A program made the position numbers and the translations under genes. From positions 3,050 through 34,301 of the forward strand of contig JAAAUF010000253.1 of NCBI GenBank assembly GCA_015499985.1: a stretch of 31,252 nt of DNA, read 5' to 3'. The notes beneath the pieces were generated by a model that was given only the letters and a program-made list of their open reading frames with translations, searched no databases and was not told the origin of the DNA. This DNA is from Haplosporangium gracile (Eukaryota; Mortierellomycota; Mortierellomycetes; Mortierellales; Mortierellaceae). Positions 1-11,277 of the stretch are shown in pieces (the first letter of the stretch is position 1; every line of letters begins with the position of its first letter).

Positions 1-114
1 AGGAAAGGAGGAAGAGTTGGATAGATAGACTGGAGGTTGGTTGGCTTTTATTTTTTAACAACGTTGTCGCGAACTAAAAAAGAAATAAAAAGAAAAACGG
101 TTTGCGCACAAAGA

Positions 115-396
115 CTAATGGCGTTTGGTCCCAACCCTCCAGGCGTCAGAGCAATCTGAACACCGGGCTGTGTTTCCATACTGGAGTTTCTTAGGCATTT
201 TGACAAGGGAAACGTTTGGCCAAGTCATCAGCTTCTCGCAGTTGGGGCCTATACATGTGAGTCCTTTGACGAGGGCGGTATCGATTATGTAATCGTGATC
301 GACGATGTCGTTGTAATTCTTGCGGTGTTGTTCTTCAAAGGGTTCGTTTTTGGGCCTATTGTACCAAGCGATCGGGTTTACTCTTCTTGTTCCGCA
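115..396 (-). pseudogene. Unidentified C-terminal ORF fragment with two Cys pairs
   Basis: On the minus strand an open frame runs for about 93 codons, from just after a TAA (397-399) to a TAG at 115-117. It has no Met near its start, so it is either the last exon of a gene or a truncated remnant. The translation has ordinary protein composition. It contains a CIGPNC pair (C-x4-C) and, about 30 residues later, a CSDC pair (C-x2-C), a spacing compatible with a zinc ribbon. I do not recognise the family. It ends against the AGCGT direct repeat at 410-439 and lies beside the truncated 5' end of monooxygenase copy 1, so a mobile-element remnant is a reasonable but unproven guess. It could also be the 3' exon of an ordinary gene whose other exons are not recognisable here. 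Confidence 0.4.
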
Positions 397-409
397 TTAG
401 CCGTAAAAA

Positions 410-439
410 TTTTAGCGTGAGATTTTTTAGCGTTAGATT
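410..439. repeat. 15-bp tandem direct repeat, TTTTAGCGTKAGATT type
   Basis: Two adjacent 15-nt copies (410-424 and 425-439) differ at one base, G versus T after AGCGT. A related sequence in the same orientation lies at 6815-6836 (core TAGCGTAAAATC), 3' of monooxygenase copy 2. AT-rich AGCGT motifs of this kind could be ends of a dispersed element, but no second terminus or target duplication can be paired here. Confidence 0.45.
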
Positions 440-668
440 TTTTTGTCGATCCACGGCGGAACAAAAGGGAACGCCTCACTAAAAAAAAAAAAATAAACGC
501 TAGTTGTTAGACGAATCTTATTATCTTGAGCTTTGGACCGACCAGTTTGAATCCATTTTTGAAAACAGTAGATTCCTTGTGAACGGCTGAGGGACGATGG
601 CGGTGAGGGTTGGCCTTGTGGAAGACAGAAACCTCGAACGCTATTTATTTTTATGAAGCGTAACAGCA
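440..668. other. No gene seen between repeat and copy 1
   Basis: AT-rich stretch with a poly-A run at about 481-493. Exons 1 and 2 of a monooxygenase would be expected here or further left, but no GxGxxG-coding remnant is visible in any frame. Homology to the paralogs begins abruptly near 669. Confidence 0.5.
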
Positions 669-2612
669 ATGAAGGTCCTTCACAACATCCCTGTTTCAAG
701 AATTGAGAGGCAAAACATCGTCATGGGAAAAAGAGTCCTCACCTACATCCCGGGTAACCGCCATGTAACCGTCAAGTGCTCCATCGGCGACCTCATCACT
801 TGCGACATCCTGGTGGGAGCAGATGGCGTTTTCAGTGCCATTCGCCAAAATCTTTACAATGAACTCTGTGATATGAGCGTGGGGATCAGAGAAGTGGTGA
901 GAAAGAAGCTGGGGATCTTTATTGAGCCCTAAGATAATATATATATATGAGGACTGAGAACTGCTACCCTTAATAGGTAATGAAGAGTGGACAGACACTG
1001 AGATGCAACAAACTCGATGCGAAAGGCCTTCTACCACCCAAGGACTCACAGGATATCGTCCTACCTATAGTCAGGCTAGTTGGTCAAACCATTCCTCTGG
1101 ACCCAGAAGGATTCCCTGCCGTCAAGGACGAATACTACCAGTTCGTGCGGATCATTGGCGACGACAAACCTTATTCAGTAGGTTACGACTGCATCCTCAT
1201 TCACTGATGTCGCTTGCATTATTTCGGCATATTTTTGTTGTTGTTTTCTAAAGTGCAAATAACCAAGGTGCTGACTATTTTCGCTCCTTCTTCACTCCAT
1301 CCTGGTTCAATTAGTGTACTTTTTTCACTACAGCTGATTCCTGCGTATGCTGGAGTGTTACGTAATATTTAACGACTGCCGAGCAGGATAGCAACAAAGT
1401 TTTCGCATACACAACGTTTGATTACTCTCAGGCATTGAGCATGACGCGAGAAATCATGGACTTTCCTATTATTACCGGAGGACCTGGAGAAGCCACCATG
1501 AAGAACTTTCTCAAGTACACCACGAAAAATCTAAAGAAAATTGTGCTCGAGGAAAAGTTCTTCAAGGCATGGTATCATGGTCGCGGTGTCCTGCTTGGCA
1601 ATGGTAACATTCTTTATTACTTTTGTCAATGTTGTATTTCTTTGTGGTTGCTTCACCATACTTACCGATCTGAGCTAACCACATTCATTTATTTGCGTCT
1701 CCAATCGTTGCCTTCTTTTGCAGCCTGCCACAAGGTTCGTTGGATTACTTCATGGACCGGGAAGGTTTGGCCGGCGTTTATATGTAAATGCTTTGCGATG
1801 TTACTTACACATCTTTTCTCGGCGTTGCAATTACCATAGATGAACCCGTCTGGAGGATCTGGAGCAACCAATTCTATCCATGACGCCATTTTGCTCGCAA
1901 ATTACATTGTTAGTCTCCCTCACTGGTACGAGCAAAAGGACATCGACCATCGATTCAAGGCTTATCAGGACGAGCGCATGCCATGGATCAAAGAGGCATT
2001 TGAAAGTAACAAACCGTTCAAGGGTATGATCGAAAAGGTGTGAATACGTGAACAAAAGACAGAAAAAAATGTCCAATTGAATTAATGTTTCTTGCATGCA
2101 TGCCCGGACCTTCATTATCTATTCCTCCTCTTCATGAGTAATAATGGTAGAACTTCAAAGCGACCATGATTAGACTATATGCCAAGCCCATGACTGCAGC
2201 CGTGGCGCGTAGTGCCATGATGAAGATGAACTCCAACAGGCCCCAAGCGGCGTTTCTCGAGTATGTGCCAGACACGGGTACTGTTTCATCAGAATTCCAA
2301 CCGAGTTACCATTTTACCTTGGAGATTCTCAAGGCCTGAGCTGTGGAGGATGCAGAGGCGGCGGCAAGAGCACAAGAGTTGAGTGATAATGTCGCTAGGG
2401 AGGTGTCTCATGCTTCACCCACCAGTCCAGTGTTGATCTCCAAGTCTTCTCTTACCTCAGCCTTGGCTGCTATCGCCGAAGCCTCTGCCATCGCCACTGC
2501 ACGCTTGGCTGCCAGTGCTGCGGCTGCTGCTGCCTCCTTACCCAAGAATGCATTAGAGTCCTTCCAGAACACTCCCTCAAAAGCAAAGAAGCCAACTATA
2601 ACTATCGTCTAG
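669..2612 (+). pseudogene. Class A FAD monooxygenase, copy 1 (5'-truncated, decayed)
   Basis: Homology to the intact paralogs starts inside exon 3 at 669. The DG motif (VGADGVFSAIRQ) is present, but exons 1-2 with the GxGxxG dinucleotide-binding fold are absent. Probable pieces are 669-896, 977-1177 (split by an 80-nt intron-like insert not found in the other copies), about 1360-1603, microexon 1724-1734, 1840-2037 (198 nt, as in all copies) and 2151 onward. The GD motif reads LLGN-ACHK, so the FAD-contacting Asp is Asn. About 16 codons are missing after the TTA motif of exon 4, and that exon lacks a clear acceptor. An in-frame TGA (2337-2339) falls where copy 5 has Trp. The frame then stays open for 90 Ala-rich codons to TAG at 2610-2612, followed by AATAAA at 2686. 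I infer a pseudogene. A transcribed non-catalytic fragment cannot be excluded. Confidence 0.82.
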
Positions 2613-2685
2613 ACGACATGGTCATGGTCATGATGATGAATATATAGTTCTGCTAGGCAAAGCCATGACGAATAGTATACCACTC

Positions 2686-2691
2686 AATAAA
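2686..2691 (+). terminator. Candidate poly(A) signal after copy 1
   Basis: AATAAA lies 74 nt past the TAG at 2612. Its position fits the ancestral stop at 2610-2612 better than the premature TGA at 2337. Confidence 0.45.
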
Positions 2692-3319
2692 CATTGCAAT
2701 CAGTTTTTTTATTCAATTCACTCTTCAGTTAAGCTATCCCAATTGTTTAAATTTTCTCATTCACCAACTTCTTATACCCGCTCTAATGTTTTTTTTGTTG
2801 AACTCATAGCAACTCAAAGAAGCGTGAGAAACGCCAACATCACACGCTACTTCTGTGCGTTCTTTTGAGAAAAAAGATTTTATGCTAAAAAAAAATGCTC
2901 CCAAAGGGAAACCAAAAAAATAAGAAATTGCAAATACATGTCTACCAACCAACAACTGCTTTTTTTTGTTCCTGATGCTTTTTGGCGTGTCTGTCATCGG
3001 TATATAGACATTCATGGTGCGTCTAAAGATACGGCGAACTCAACAGTGGCAGCGACAAGGATAAAAGATGCGCAATTACCGGCAATTTTTTTTTTTTGTG
3101 GTAAGAAGTGTCAAATGCCAAAGAACCCCCCTTTCCTCTGGGAAGATTTTCTTCTGTCGCTGAAAGCATCGCCAAATAAAATAATGTCGTTTTCCTCTCA
3201 TTGTAAAAGAGCCCTTATCCATACTTTGTGTGTGTTACACCCTTCATATTCTCATCTCTTTCCAGAAAAAGCCCCAGGTGTGTTCGCTCCTTGCCATGTA
3301 CCTTTTCTCGCATCCTCCT

Positions 3320-3355
3320 CCCATTTTTCTTCACTCTCCCATTTTTCTTCACTCT
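3320..3355. repeat. 18-bp perfect tandem duplication
   Basis: Two exact head-to-tail copies of CCCATTTTTCTTCACTCT in the pyrimidine-rich region upstream of monooxygenase copy 2. Confidence 0.85.
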
Positions 3356-4291
3356 CTTTCCTACATAAGCCCTCACTCACTATTCTTTTTTGCCACTCGC
3401 TCTTGTGGCCTCAACTTTCGAAGTGCCGTTTGGCCACAGCCAGGGTAACCGTGAGCACGAGAGAGGGGAAAAGGGATAGAGAACAGTAAAGGTAAAAAAG
3501 GAGAGTCCTTCCCTCCTTCGTCCCTGTTTTGGTCCGTACATGTCGGTGCCAATTAATCTCCTTCCAATCGAACTCTTCACCAATTCTAACGGTCGAAAAT
3601 CAAGGTCTCCTTCCCCTTGGTGTCCACAACGGACTGGTGCTCTGACTGGTGCCCTCCATGTTCATTTTGACCCATGGATAGATTCTTGTTCACCATGCTA
3701 CCATGACCCTCTCTCCATCTTTTTTTGTTTGTATGTTTTCTCGGACCGGGTCCTCCTTCGAAGACAACACAGGAAAGAAAGAAAAAAATTGCTCTCGTCT
3801 GTTGAGTGTTATCGGAAGTAAACGCGTGGATGTGCACAAACAACACAAAAAGAAAACTAAAGGCGAAACACAAACACAAACACACATTTTCCTGAAATAA
3901 AGACGGTGTCCTCTCGATTGGTTCAAAATACTTTTTCTCTCTCTCTCGCTGTATCTCTTTTGGTTTGTGCAACCATCAAAAACATTGGAGCTCTCATTCC
4001 TCGCTTGAGCGCATTGGATACTCTTTCCTACGCCATCTCATGCAACCCAGTTCAAAACGCAAGTGCAAAAGCATGCAGTTCTGGACTAGTGTTTGTGTTG
4101 TTGCCAATGCTCCCACAAATCGGCTTCAACCCAGCTGTTCGTTTCTCCCTTTTCTTTCTTTGCTTTTTCTTACTCTTCATGCTTCCTTTTTCTCTACTCT
4201 CGCATTTCACTTTCCTCCACCTCCTTCATTCCCCTTTCTCCTCCTCTTTTTTTTTCAAGTAATACAACACAAAGAAATCGATCTTTGCACA

Positions 4292-6684
4292 ATGGAAATC
4301 AATCCTGATTTGAAACACATCAAGAGGCCCAACCTGGCGCCTAAGGTCCCCTCTGTGATCATTGTTGGAGGAGGAATTGCAGGCATGACTCTCGCTCTGG
4401 CCCTCGAAAAGTCCAAGCTTCCTTATGAGATTTTTGAACGAGCCACAGAGGTCAAGGCCCTTGGTAAGTGAAAAACCGGAAAAAAGCACTCTCGTATTCA
4501 TTTTCGATGGCACAAAAACAGTGTAGCTCCTGTGCGCCACATTTCTCTAATACAACTTTGTTAATTTCTTTTCATATTTCAAAGGCTCTGCGATGTTTTT
4601 CAGTGCATCCACAGCAGCGTTGTTTAAGCAGCTGGGTATTTATGAGGATGTGAGGAGCATCGGCAAGGATACCACCTGTATTCAGATTGCCAACGAGCGG
4701 CGTGAGATCGAATACAAAATGGACTTTAAAGATCAGCTTGAAATGTACGTTTGTGTCGCTTGGATTAATGCTATTTCACTCGCGCATGTGCAGGTCGATT
4801 TAAATGTGTTCACGAAGTGCTTGCTCTAACCTCATTGTCTCCTCCTTCCTTCTTTCACACTCTTGATGCTCGATAGGTTTGGATCCAAGGGCTACATTGT
4901 CTCGCGCCCAATGCTCTACGACATCCTCCGCAGCAAGGTTCCCGCAGAGCGCTTCCACATGAACAAGAAGATCCTGACGCTCCAACAGGGAGGCAACGGT
5001 GCACTTATCCGCTGCAGTGATGGCTCCACGATCGAAGGAGACATCATTGTCGGTGCTGATGGGGCCTATAGCGCCATCCGTCAGAACCTGTACAGCCAGC
5101 TCAAGAAGAACAAGAAGCTGCCTGCCTCTGACGATGTCGCCCTTCCTTTCAGTACCGTCTGCCTGGTTGGTCAAACCCGAGCTTTGGACCCTGAGGACTA
5201 CCCCAACCTGAAGCTTGAGGATTGCCAGTTTATACGAACCTTAGGCGATAACAAACCTTACGCGGTAAGTGAGTGGTTGATTTTTTATAAGGTTGTTATT
5301 TTTTTTTCATTTTTTGAATCTGATGTGTGTAAGGACTTTTCTGGCTTTTTTTTTTCTTATCCGTTGCTCCAACTTTGTTCCCTCCCTTTTCTTGCACGAG
5401 ACATAGTGGACCTTGTTCACGACGAAATCTTTCCAAATATGCTGGATGGTCATGGCGTTTTTAGACGATTCAAGTCGTCAGGAACACGACCCCTTCAAAA
5501 ACTCCGAATGGGGCCCCGAAGCCGCTAATGCGATGTGCGACAAGGTCCGCTCTTTCCCCATCATCAGCGGAAGCGAGCGACCATGGACCTTGGGTGACTT
5601 GATCGATAACACCCCCAAGGAATTGATCTCCAAGGTCCTTTTAGAGGAAAAAGTGTTTGATACTTGGTACAGTTGCCGAACCGTGCTCATTGGCGATGGT
5701 ATGTTGAAGAGCCTTATTTTTTTTTGCTTCTTCCATGCATTTTTGTCCTTGACAGTAGGATTGGTTGTTTATTTACGATTTTAGAAAGAAGAAACACTTT
5801 GTTAGTGTTTGTGATTTGTTCTTGTTTATGTTCGAACAATCTCCTAAGAGCGATGGTTAACCTTCTTTTATCTTTTATTCCCTTCCTGTATTTGCGCCAT
5901 TTTCTTCCGACTTGACAGCATGCCATAAGGTAAAGCTAAAGAATTTTTGAGATGAGATGGACAAGAAACACTAGTAGGGAAAAGAGAAGCAATATGGTAT
6001 TGACGCACGAGTGCATTTCCCCTCAAGACGTTTTATGTCTATTACTAACCCTTTTAATTCTCTCAACATATTAGTTTAACCCTGCAGGAGGCGCTGGAGC
6101 AAACAATGCGATACATGACGCCGTGGCCCTTGCGAATCGACTCCAGGCACTTCCGGACCAACCTTCAGTGGATGATATTGAGAAGGCCTTCAAGCTGTAT
6201 AAGAAGGAGCGATTCCCCAAGGTGAAGGAGGCCTTCAACTCGAGTGTGGCGCTCAAGTCCATGGTCGAGCAGGTACTTGTTCCTCTCATTCCCTTCGCAT
6301 GGATATCTACAAACCAAAACATGTAGCGTAAACTTTACTAACATGACCTTTTTTCTAATTCCCCAACAACCTTCACAGAACATGAAGGGCGCGATGATGA
6401 GGTACCTGTCCAAGAACATGCCCATGTGGGTGAACAGAAAGGTGATGATCCGCATGCAGTCCTACCAGCCACAGTTATCGTACGTTGACCTGATCCCTTA
6501 TGAGGGTTCCGTTCGTCCAGCATACCAACAAAGTTTGGCGGATGCCATCAAGAAGGCAAAGAAGGACAAGATCAAGCAGGAGAAGGCTCATGCTAGGGTC
6601 AAGGTCCTTGCTGCCAAAGGTCCATCCCCACAACAGCAGCAACAACAACAGCAAAAGCAGCAGCAGGATGCCACGACGGTATGA
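4292..6684 (+). CDS. Class A FAD-dependent monooxygenase, copy 2 (508 aa)
   Basis: Seven exons: 4292-4463, 4585-4744, 4877-5264, 5407-5698, 5919-5929 (an 11-nt microexon), 6075-6272 and 6379-6684. They total 1527 nt with phases matching at every junction. Seen in the protein: GGGIAG at residues 26-31 followed by an acidic strand end (YEIFERA), the DG motif GADGAYSAIRQ at about 170-180, and the GD motif LIGDACHK with D337. The GD motif is split by two introns and followed by NPAGGAGAN. There is no signal peptide or membrane segment, so a soluble FAD/NAD(P)H hydroxylase or epoxidase is expected; the substrate is unknown. Unlike copies 3-5, no intron interrupts the RKVMIRMQ region near the C terminus. 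The tail is Lys-rich and then Gln-rich (a Q8 run) and is unlike those of the other copies. The start was chosen because exon 1 is then 172 nt, as in copies 3-5, and the ATG follows a pyrimidine-rich leader. Confidence 0.94.
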
Positions 6685-7786
6685 AAAGGAGAATGAAGAT
6701 GAGCGGATAGTTAGACTGGGAGAGGTGAGGAATGGACGCCGGAGACTGCGAATATAAAATGCGTCATGAGTCTACATACCAATTTTTAGTTACCTTGCAT
6801 GCGGTGCAAAAAAAATCTAGCGTAAAATCTTTTTTCTTTCTTTGTGGATGATGCTCATTTGACATGCCGAGGACGAGTACATGGGTTTGAAGAAAGTGAA
6901 AAAAGACTAAAGGAGGAGGAGAGAAGGGGAAGGCGACGATTTGGTGCAGTAATGGGACTGAAACTAGAGGATCGAAGCCATCAGTGGAGGAGGAGATGTC
7001 AGGTGCGAACTGGAGACCGGGATTGGAGTTTCGAGTGATGGATGAGCTTGTTGGTCTCTCTTCAAAGTATCATCGACTAATCAGCTCCGAGTTCACTCTG
7101 TCCGTGACAAGAAACGAAATGCATCGACGTTTCGTTGCATGCTTGTACAAGTGTGTTTTGGTGCAAATCGCAGCATAAGATATACCCGAGGGACGAACGG
7201 CGACAGTGGGCGCACGTACGAAAGCACTGGAAGACTACATGCTCATGCTTCCCTTTGAACGTATGTTAAGATTAAGGCCTTACATCTTATCCACTTCATC
7301 CTCATTCTTTCCTCCCACTTTCCTTTTCATCGTCTCTCTATGCGTCAGATATAGGCCTCCGAAACACTAATGAATTAACGTTGGGGAGATGGGACGATGC
7401 GTTTTTAAGAACAGGAAGTCGACGAAGGGAGGATGGTGCTCTCGTTCTTTTCTAGTTCGATCGGGCTTCTTAACCTTCTCACTTGACATGCATGCCACAT
7501 TGTATTTTTCTGCTCTTACGAGTGCGAGTTAGTGTTTTGTGCAACGGTTCGGATGGCATGGAGGCGGCGTAGGAAAAGAAGAAAAGGAAAGGGCGTTGCC
7601 TGTCCCTTGTTCGGGGTAAAAGGAGGAGGGGTGCTTTCGCTCGTTCTTCCGTTATTACCCCCTCCCCCACTTTCACAACGGCACCTTTCTTTACCCTGGT
7701 GCCCTTCTCCTCCTCCTCTCTCTCTCTCTCTCCTTTTGCTCCGTTATTATTTTGTTACTCTTCTTCTTCACTTTGCATCCCTCATC
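6685..7786. other. Intergenic, copy 2 to copy 3
   Basis: No gene supported. The region contains three TGCATGC motifs (6796-6802, 7136-7142, 7489-7495), an AGCGT-type AT-rich motif (6815-6836) related to 410-439, and a pyrimidine-rich leader with a CT run (about 7715-7735) shortly before the copy 3 ATG. Confidence 0.6.
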
Positions 7787-10197
7787 ATGACAGTTGAACA
7801 TCAACAGCAACAACATCATCAACATCACACCAGCAATGAGAATGACACTGTGCTCATCGTGGGGGCAGGCATCGCGGGCATGATGCTGGCCCTGCTTCTT
7901 CAGAAAGCCGGCATCCCCTACGACATCTATGAGAGAGCCGCAGAAATAAAAGCCCTTGGTATAACCTCACCTTCCCTTTGTCGTTTCTCCGTTTTACTAC
8001 TTTCCAACTCCTCTTGTCGTATTTAGTTTTGACTACTAATGTTTTTCATTTCCCTTTGTTCTTCAATTACATCAATTCTGGATTCTGTTATGTCGTCTCT
8101 TGCTCTCTCTACCTCCCATCTTTTGTTTTGTTTACTTAGGATCGGCATTGTACTTTAATGCGACGACGGCGCGAATTTTCAAGCAGGTGGGAATCTATGA
8201 AGAACTGTATGCTTTGGGCAAGAACACGACTTGCATCCAAATCGCAAGCGAGCAAAGCATTGAATACAAAATGGACTTTAAAGACCAGCAAGAGCTGTAA
8301 GTAGCATCCCAAAGCGACCATTCAATCTCTGTCCAATATCTCGTACGGCATGAGAGGAATTCTTATCCCCCATATTTTACCATCTAACTCACCTCTGCCA
8401 TTTTTTGTTTCTTACCATATGAATTTCAAGGTTCGGATCAACGGGATACATCATCTCGAGACCCATGCTGTACGATGTCCTGCGTCGCCAGGTCCCCAGG
8501 GAGCGTTTCCACATGGGTCGCAAGGTCATCTCGATCTCGCAGTCGGACGATGTCGACAAGGACAGTAACCCAGGAAAGGGAGGTGTGACGATCGAGTTCC
8601 AAGACCGATCAACAGTTCGCGGAGGTATCTTGGTGGGCGCTGATGGCGCCTACAGTGTAGTTCGTCAAAACCTGTACAGTCAGCTCAAGGAGAAGAATTT
8701 ATTGCCGGCGTCAGACGATGTTCCTTTGCCGTTTAATGTGGTCTGTCTTGTGGGTCAGACTAAGCCCTTGGACCCTGAAACGTATCCGTACTTGAAACTG
8801 GAGGATTGCCAATTCATCCGCACCTTGGGCGATAACAAACCTTATACGGTAAGTAATTGATTGATTTTCTTTGAGGTCGTCATTTTTTGTTCAATTTTGG
8901 GTCTGGTCCGTGTCAATGATTTTCTGACTTTTATTTTTTCTTCTTTATTCATACTTCTTATTTCCTTTCTCCTTGCTTTCCTTGCAACGGGACACAGTGG
9001 ACATATTTTACGACGAAGCAGAACACGATCTGCTGGTTAATCATGAATTATTCAACATTTTTTTCAAGCAAAGAGCATGGATCCTTCAAAAACTCAGAAT
9101 GGGGACCCGAAGCGGTCGAAACGATGACCGAAAAGGTCCGCTCCTTCCCCATCATCAGCGGATCCGACAAGAAGTTAACCTTGGGCGACTTAATCAACTG
9201 GACTCCCAAGGAATTGATCTCCAAGGTCATGTTAGAGGAAAAGGTCTTCAAGACTTGGCACCATGGCCGTGCTGTCTTGATTGGCGATGGTAAACAGAGA
9301 CAAGGCGATATTGAGTACTGGATGCTCGAACCCACACGTTCCCAGTTCTAACCATATGCTGTCTATCATTTACATTCTTTTTTGCCGTTATATCTTGTTT
9401 CCAACAGCTTGCCACAAGGTAACAAAAAGACAATGGAAATGGCTACGACAATCCTTGTTTGCGCCATTTATCTCTGCCTTGCCTTTCCACAATAGTTGAG
9501 CCCAGCTGGAGGCTCAGGAGCCAACTGCGCGATCCACGATGCAGTAGCCCTGGCCAACAGGATCTACGCCCTTCCCGAAAACCGCACAATAGCTGATATC
9601 GATCAAGCCTTCAAAGCCTACCGGGACGAACGTATGCCCTGGGTTGAAGCAGCGTTCAACTCTAGTACCATGATGAAATCTATGGTGGAACAGGTCAGTT
9701 TGAAAACCATACGAACACACACACACCATATGCGCAATGATGCGACTACCGGCCACGCGCGGTTAGTACAAGAACTTTAATATTCACACTTTTTTTTTTC
9801 AGGGATTGAAAGCAACGTTGATGCGGTTCCTTTCAAGAAACATGCCAGACTGGGTTACAAGAAGGGTAATAAAAACAAAGCGCAAGCACAGAACTGAGTG
9901 TTTTTTGCCAGGACTTTATCGATAATTCGATAATCTAATTTTGCTAACATGGCCCTCCATTTCCTTCAGATTATGATCAAAATGCAATACTATCAACCCC
10001 AGGCAGCATTTCTTCCACTGATCGAAAACCAAGGCACTGTGGAGCCTGCCTTCCAGGAGGGACTGCATGATATCCTTCCTATTGTCGAGGCACGCAGGAA
10101 AAGCAAGCACGCAGCTAAACACACTTCTGATGCCGATGCCGGTACAGCTACCTCTACTGCTTCAACCACCCTGGCAGCCAATGCTCACGCCATGTAA
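7787..10197 (+). CDS. Class A FAD-dependent monooxygenase, copy 3 (512 aa)
   Basis: Eight exons: 7787-7958, 8140-8296, 8431-8848, 8998-9289, 9408-9418 (11 nt), 9496-9693, 9803-9865 and 9970-10197. They total 1539 nt in frame. GAGIAG is at residues 26-31, the DG motif (GADGAYSVVRQ) near D181, and the GD motif LIGDACHK at D346, followed by LSPAGGSGAN. Exon 3 is 30 nt longer than in copies 2, 4 and 5, which adds ten hydrophilic Asp/Gly/Lys-rich residues just before the DG strand. The N terminus is Gln/His-rich (HQQQQHHQHH) and the tail Ala/Thr/Ser-rich. The last intron lies after RR, one codon earlier than the matching intron of copies 4 and 5. Exon 4 starts with a Trp codon (WTYFTTK), as in the other intact copies. 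A soluble flavin monooxygenase with unknown substrate is inferred. Confidence 0.94.
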
Positions 10198-10242
10198 CTG
10201 AAGAGTAAACTATGCGCTAAAGTTTTCGCGTTTTTTAAAAGA

Positions 10243-10248
10243 AATAAA
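10243..10248 (+). terminator. Candidate poly(A) signal after copy 3
   Basis: AATAAA 46 nt downstream of the TAA that ends copy 3. Confidence 0.5.
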
Positions 10249-11257
10249 TCGATCCCCACGCGCGTCTCCCGTGACACGAAAAGTGAGGCATGGATTTACC
10301 TTCACTTGTACCTTTCATCCACCCTCTCTCTCTCTTGATTTATGCAGATGTGATGTGCGTTATCACAATGTAGATGTAAAATAAAGGATGCAAAAATGGG
10401 AAACGACAGAACGGCATTTCAACAATTGTTGTTCTATAAGTTTGTATCAAAGGTGAATAGGCAGACGACTTTTTTTTTTATGAACACACTCTCCATGTGA
10501 CCGTTGTGTGTTTACGACCTTCGATCATTCTTTTGTTGTCAGGTCCCTCTTTCTTTCACACCTTGTCTTCCCTTGTAGCTCCACGCATGATAGCAGGTTA
10601 AAAAACGAGAGCATCCAACAACACCACCAAATGTTTGTCGGTAGGAACTAAATACGTTTGAGTGATGGAGCTATTGCATCGTACTGATCATCCGCTCATG
10701 CCGTTCCCGATGTTCGAGGAGAACCTATCAATGGGCTCCTGGTTTGCATGCATCACACTCTCTTTCTCTCCTTCCACTCTTCCCTTACCCTGTCGCTCTT
10801 AATGTTTTCGAAGACAGAGACAAAAGTGAGTCGGAAGACCAAAAATAAGAGTCTCGAAATACGCCAAGGCAGAAAGTGAGGCAATTGGTGTCGTATCAGG
10901 CCCGTGCAGCTTGGAAAAGAAGGCATTAGAAGAGGTGAGAGGAGCAATAAGGTTTTCAGTTGGATTTTTTTCTGCTCTCCCCTCCATCCTCCATTTTCTG
11001 GCAAGAGAAACATTGCAGAAGAACACCGCCCATCTCTTTTTTGATCTCGTTCTGCAGGAGGACACGCCTACGCCGAGACATGGTAATCATACCATAAGAG
11101 GGTTTCACTGTCTGAAATCAAAGATTTCCAAGTCTGAAACCCCCTGTTGGCTAGGCCCTTGCAAAGAGGATAAAGGAAGGATGCGTGTTTTCATGTTTGC
11201 TTTCTTTCTTTGTTTATTGTGTGTGATACGAGTAAAGGTAAGCAAACAAACAAAAAA

Positions 11258-11277
11258 CACAACACAACACAACACAA
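11258..11277. repeat. CACAA pentanucleotide microsatellite, 4 copies
   Basis: Four perfect CACAA units in the copy 3-copy 4 intergenic region. Confidence 0.8.

Larger units (their letters stand above)
2613..4291. other. Intergenic, copy 1 to copy 2; leader of copy 2
   Basis: No supportable gene. The longest open frames are low-complexity and F/S/L-rich, typical of pyrimidine-rich fungal noncoding DNA. The stretch holds an exact 18-bp tandem duplication (3320-3355), a GCATGCA motif at 4071-4077, and a strongly pyrimidine-rich leader (about 4140-4260) that runs to within about 30 nt of the copy 2 start codon. Confidence 0.6.

Noticed and set aside
2337..2339. Selenocysteine or programmed readthrough at the TGA of copy 1
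   Set aside because: Fungi of this type are not expected to use selenocysteine, copy 5 has Trp at the aligned position, and the copy has other disabling lesions. A simple nonsense mutation explains it.
2938..3489. 183-codon + strand frame upstream of copy 2
   Set aside because: Composition is low-complexity (S/F/L-rich from pyrimidine tracts), it has no recognisable domain, and it overlaps the 18-bp duplication. Best read as noncoding leader.
7440..7475. tRNA-like B box (GTTCGATCGGG)
   Set aside because: No A box or cloverleaf pairing could be found around it.
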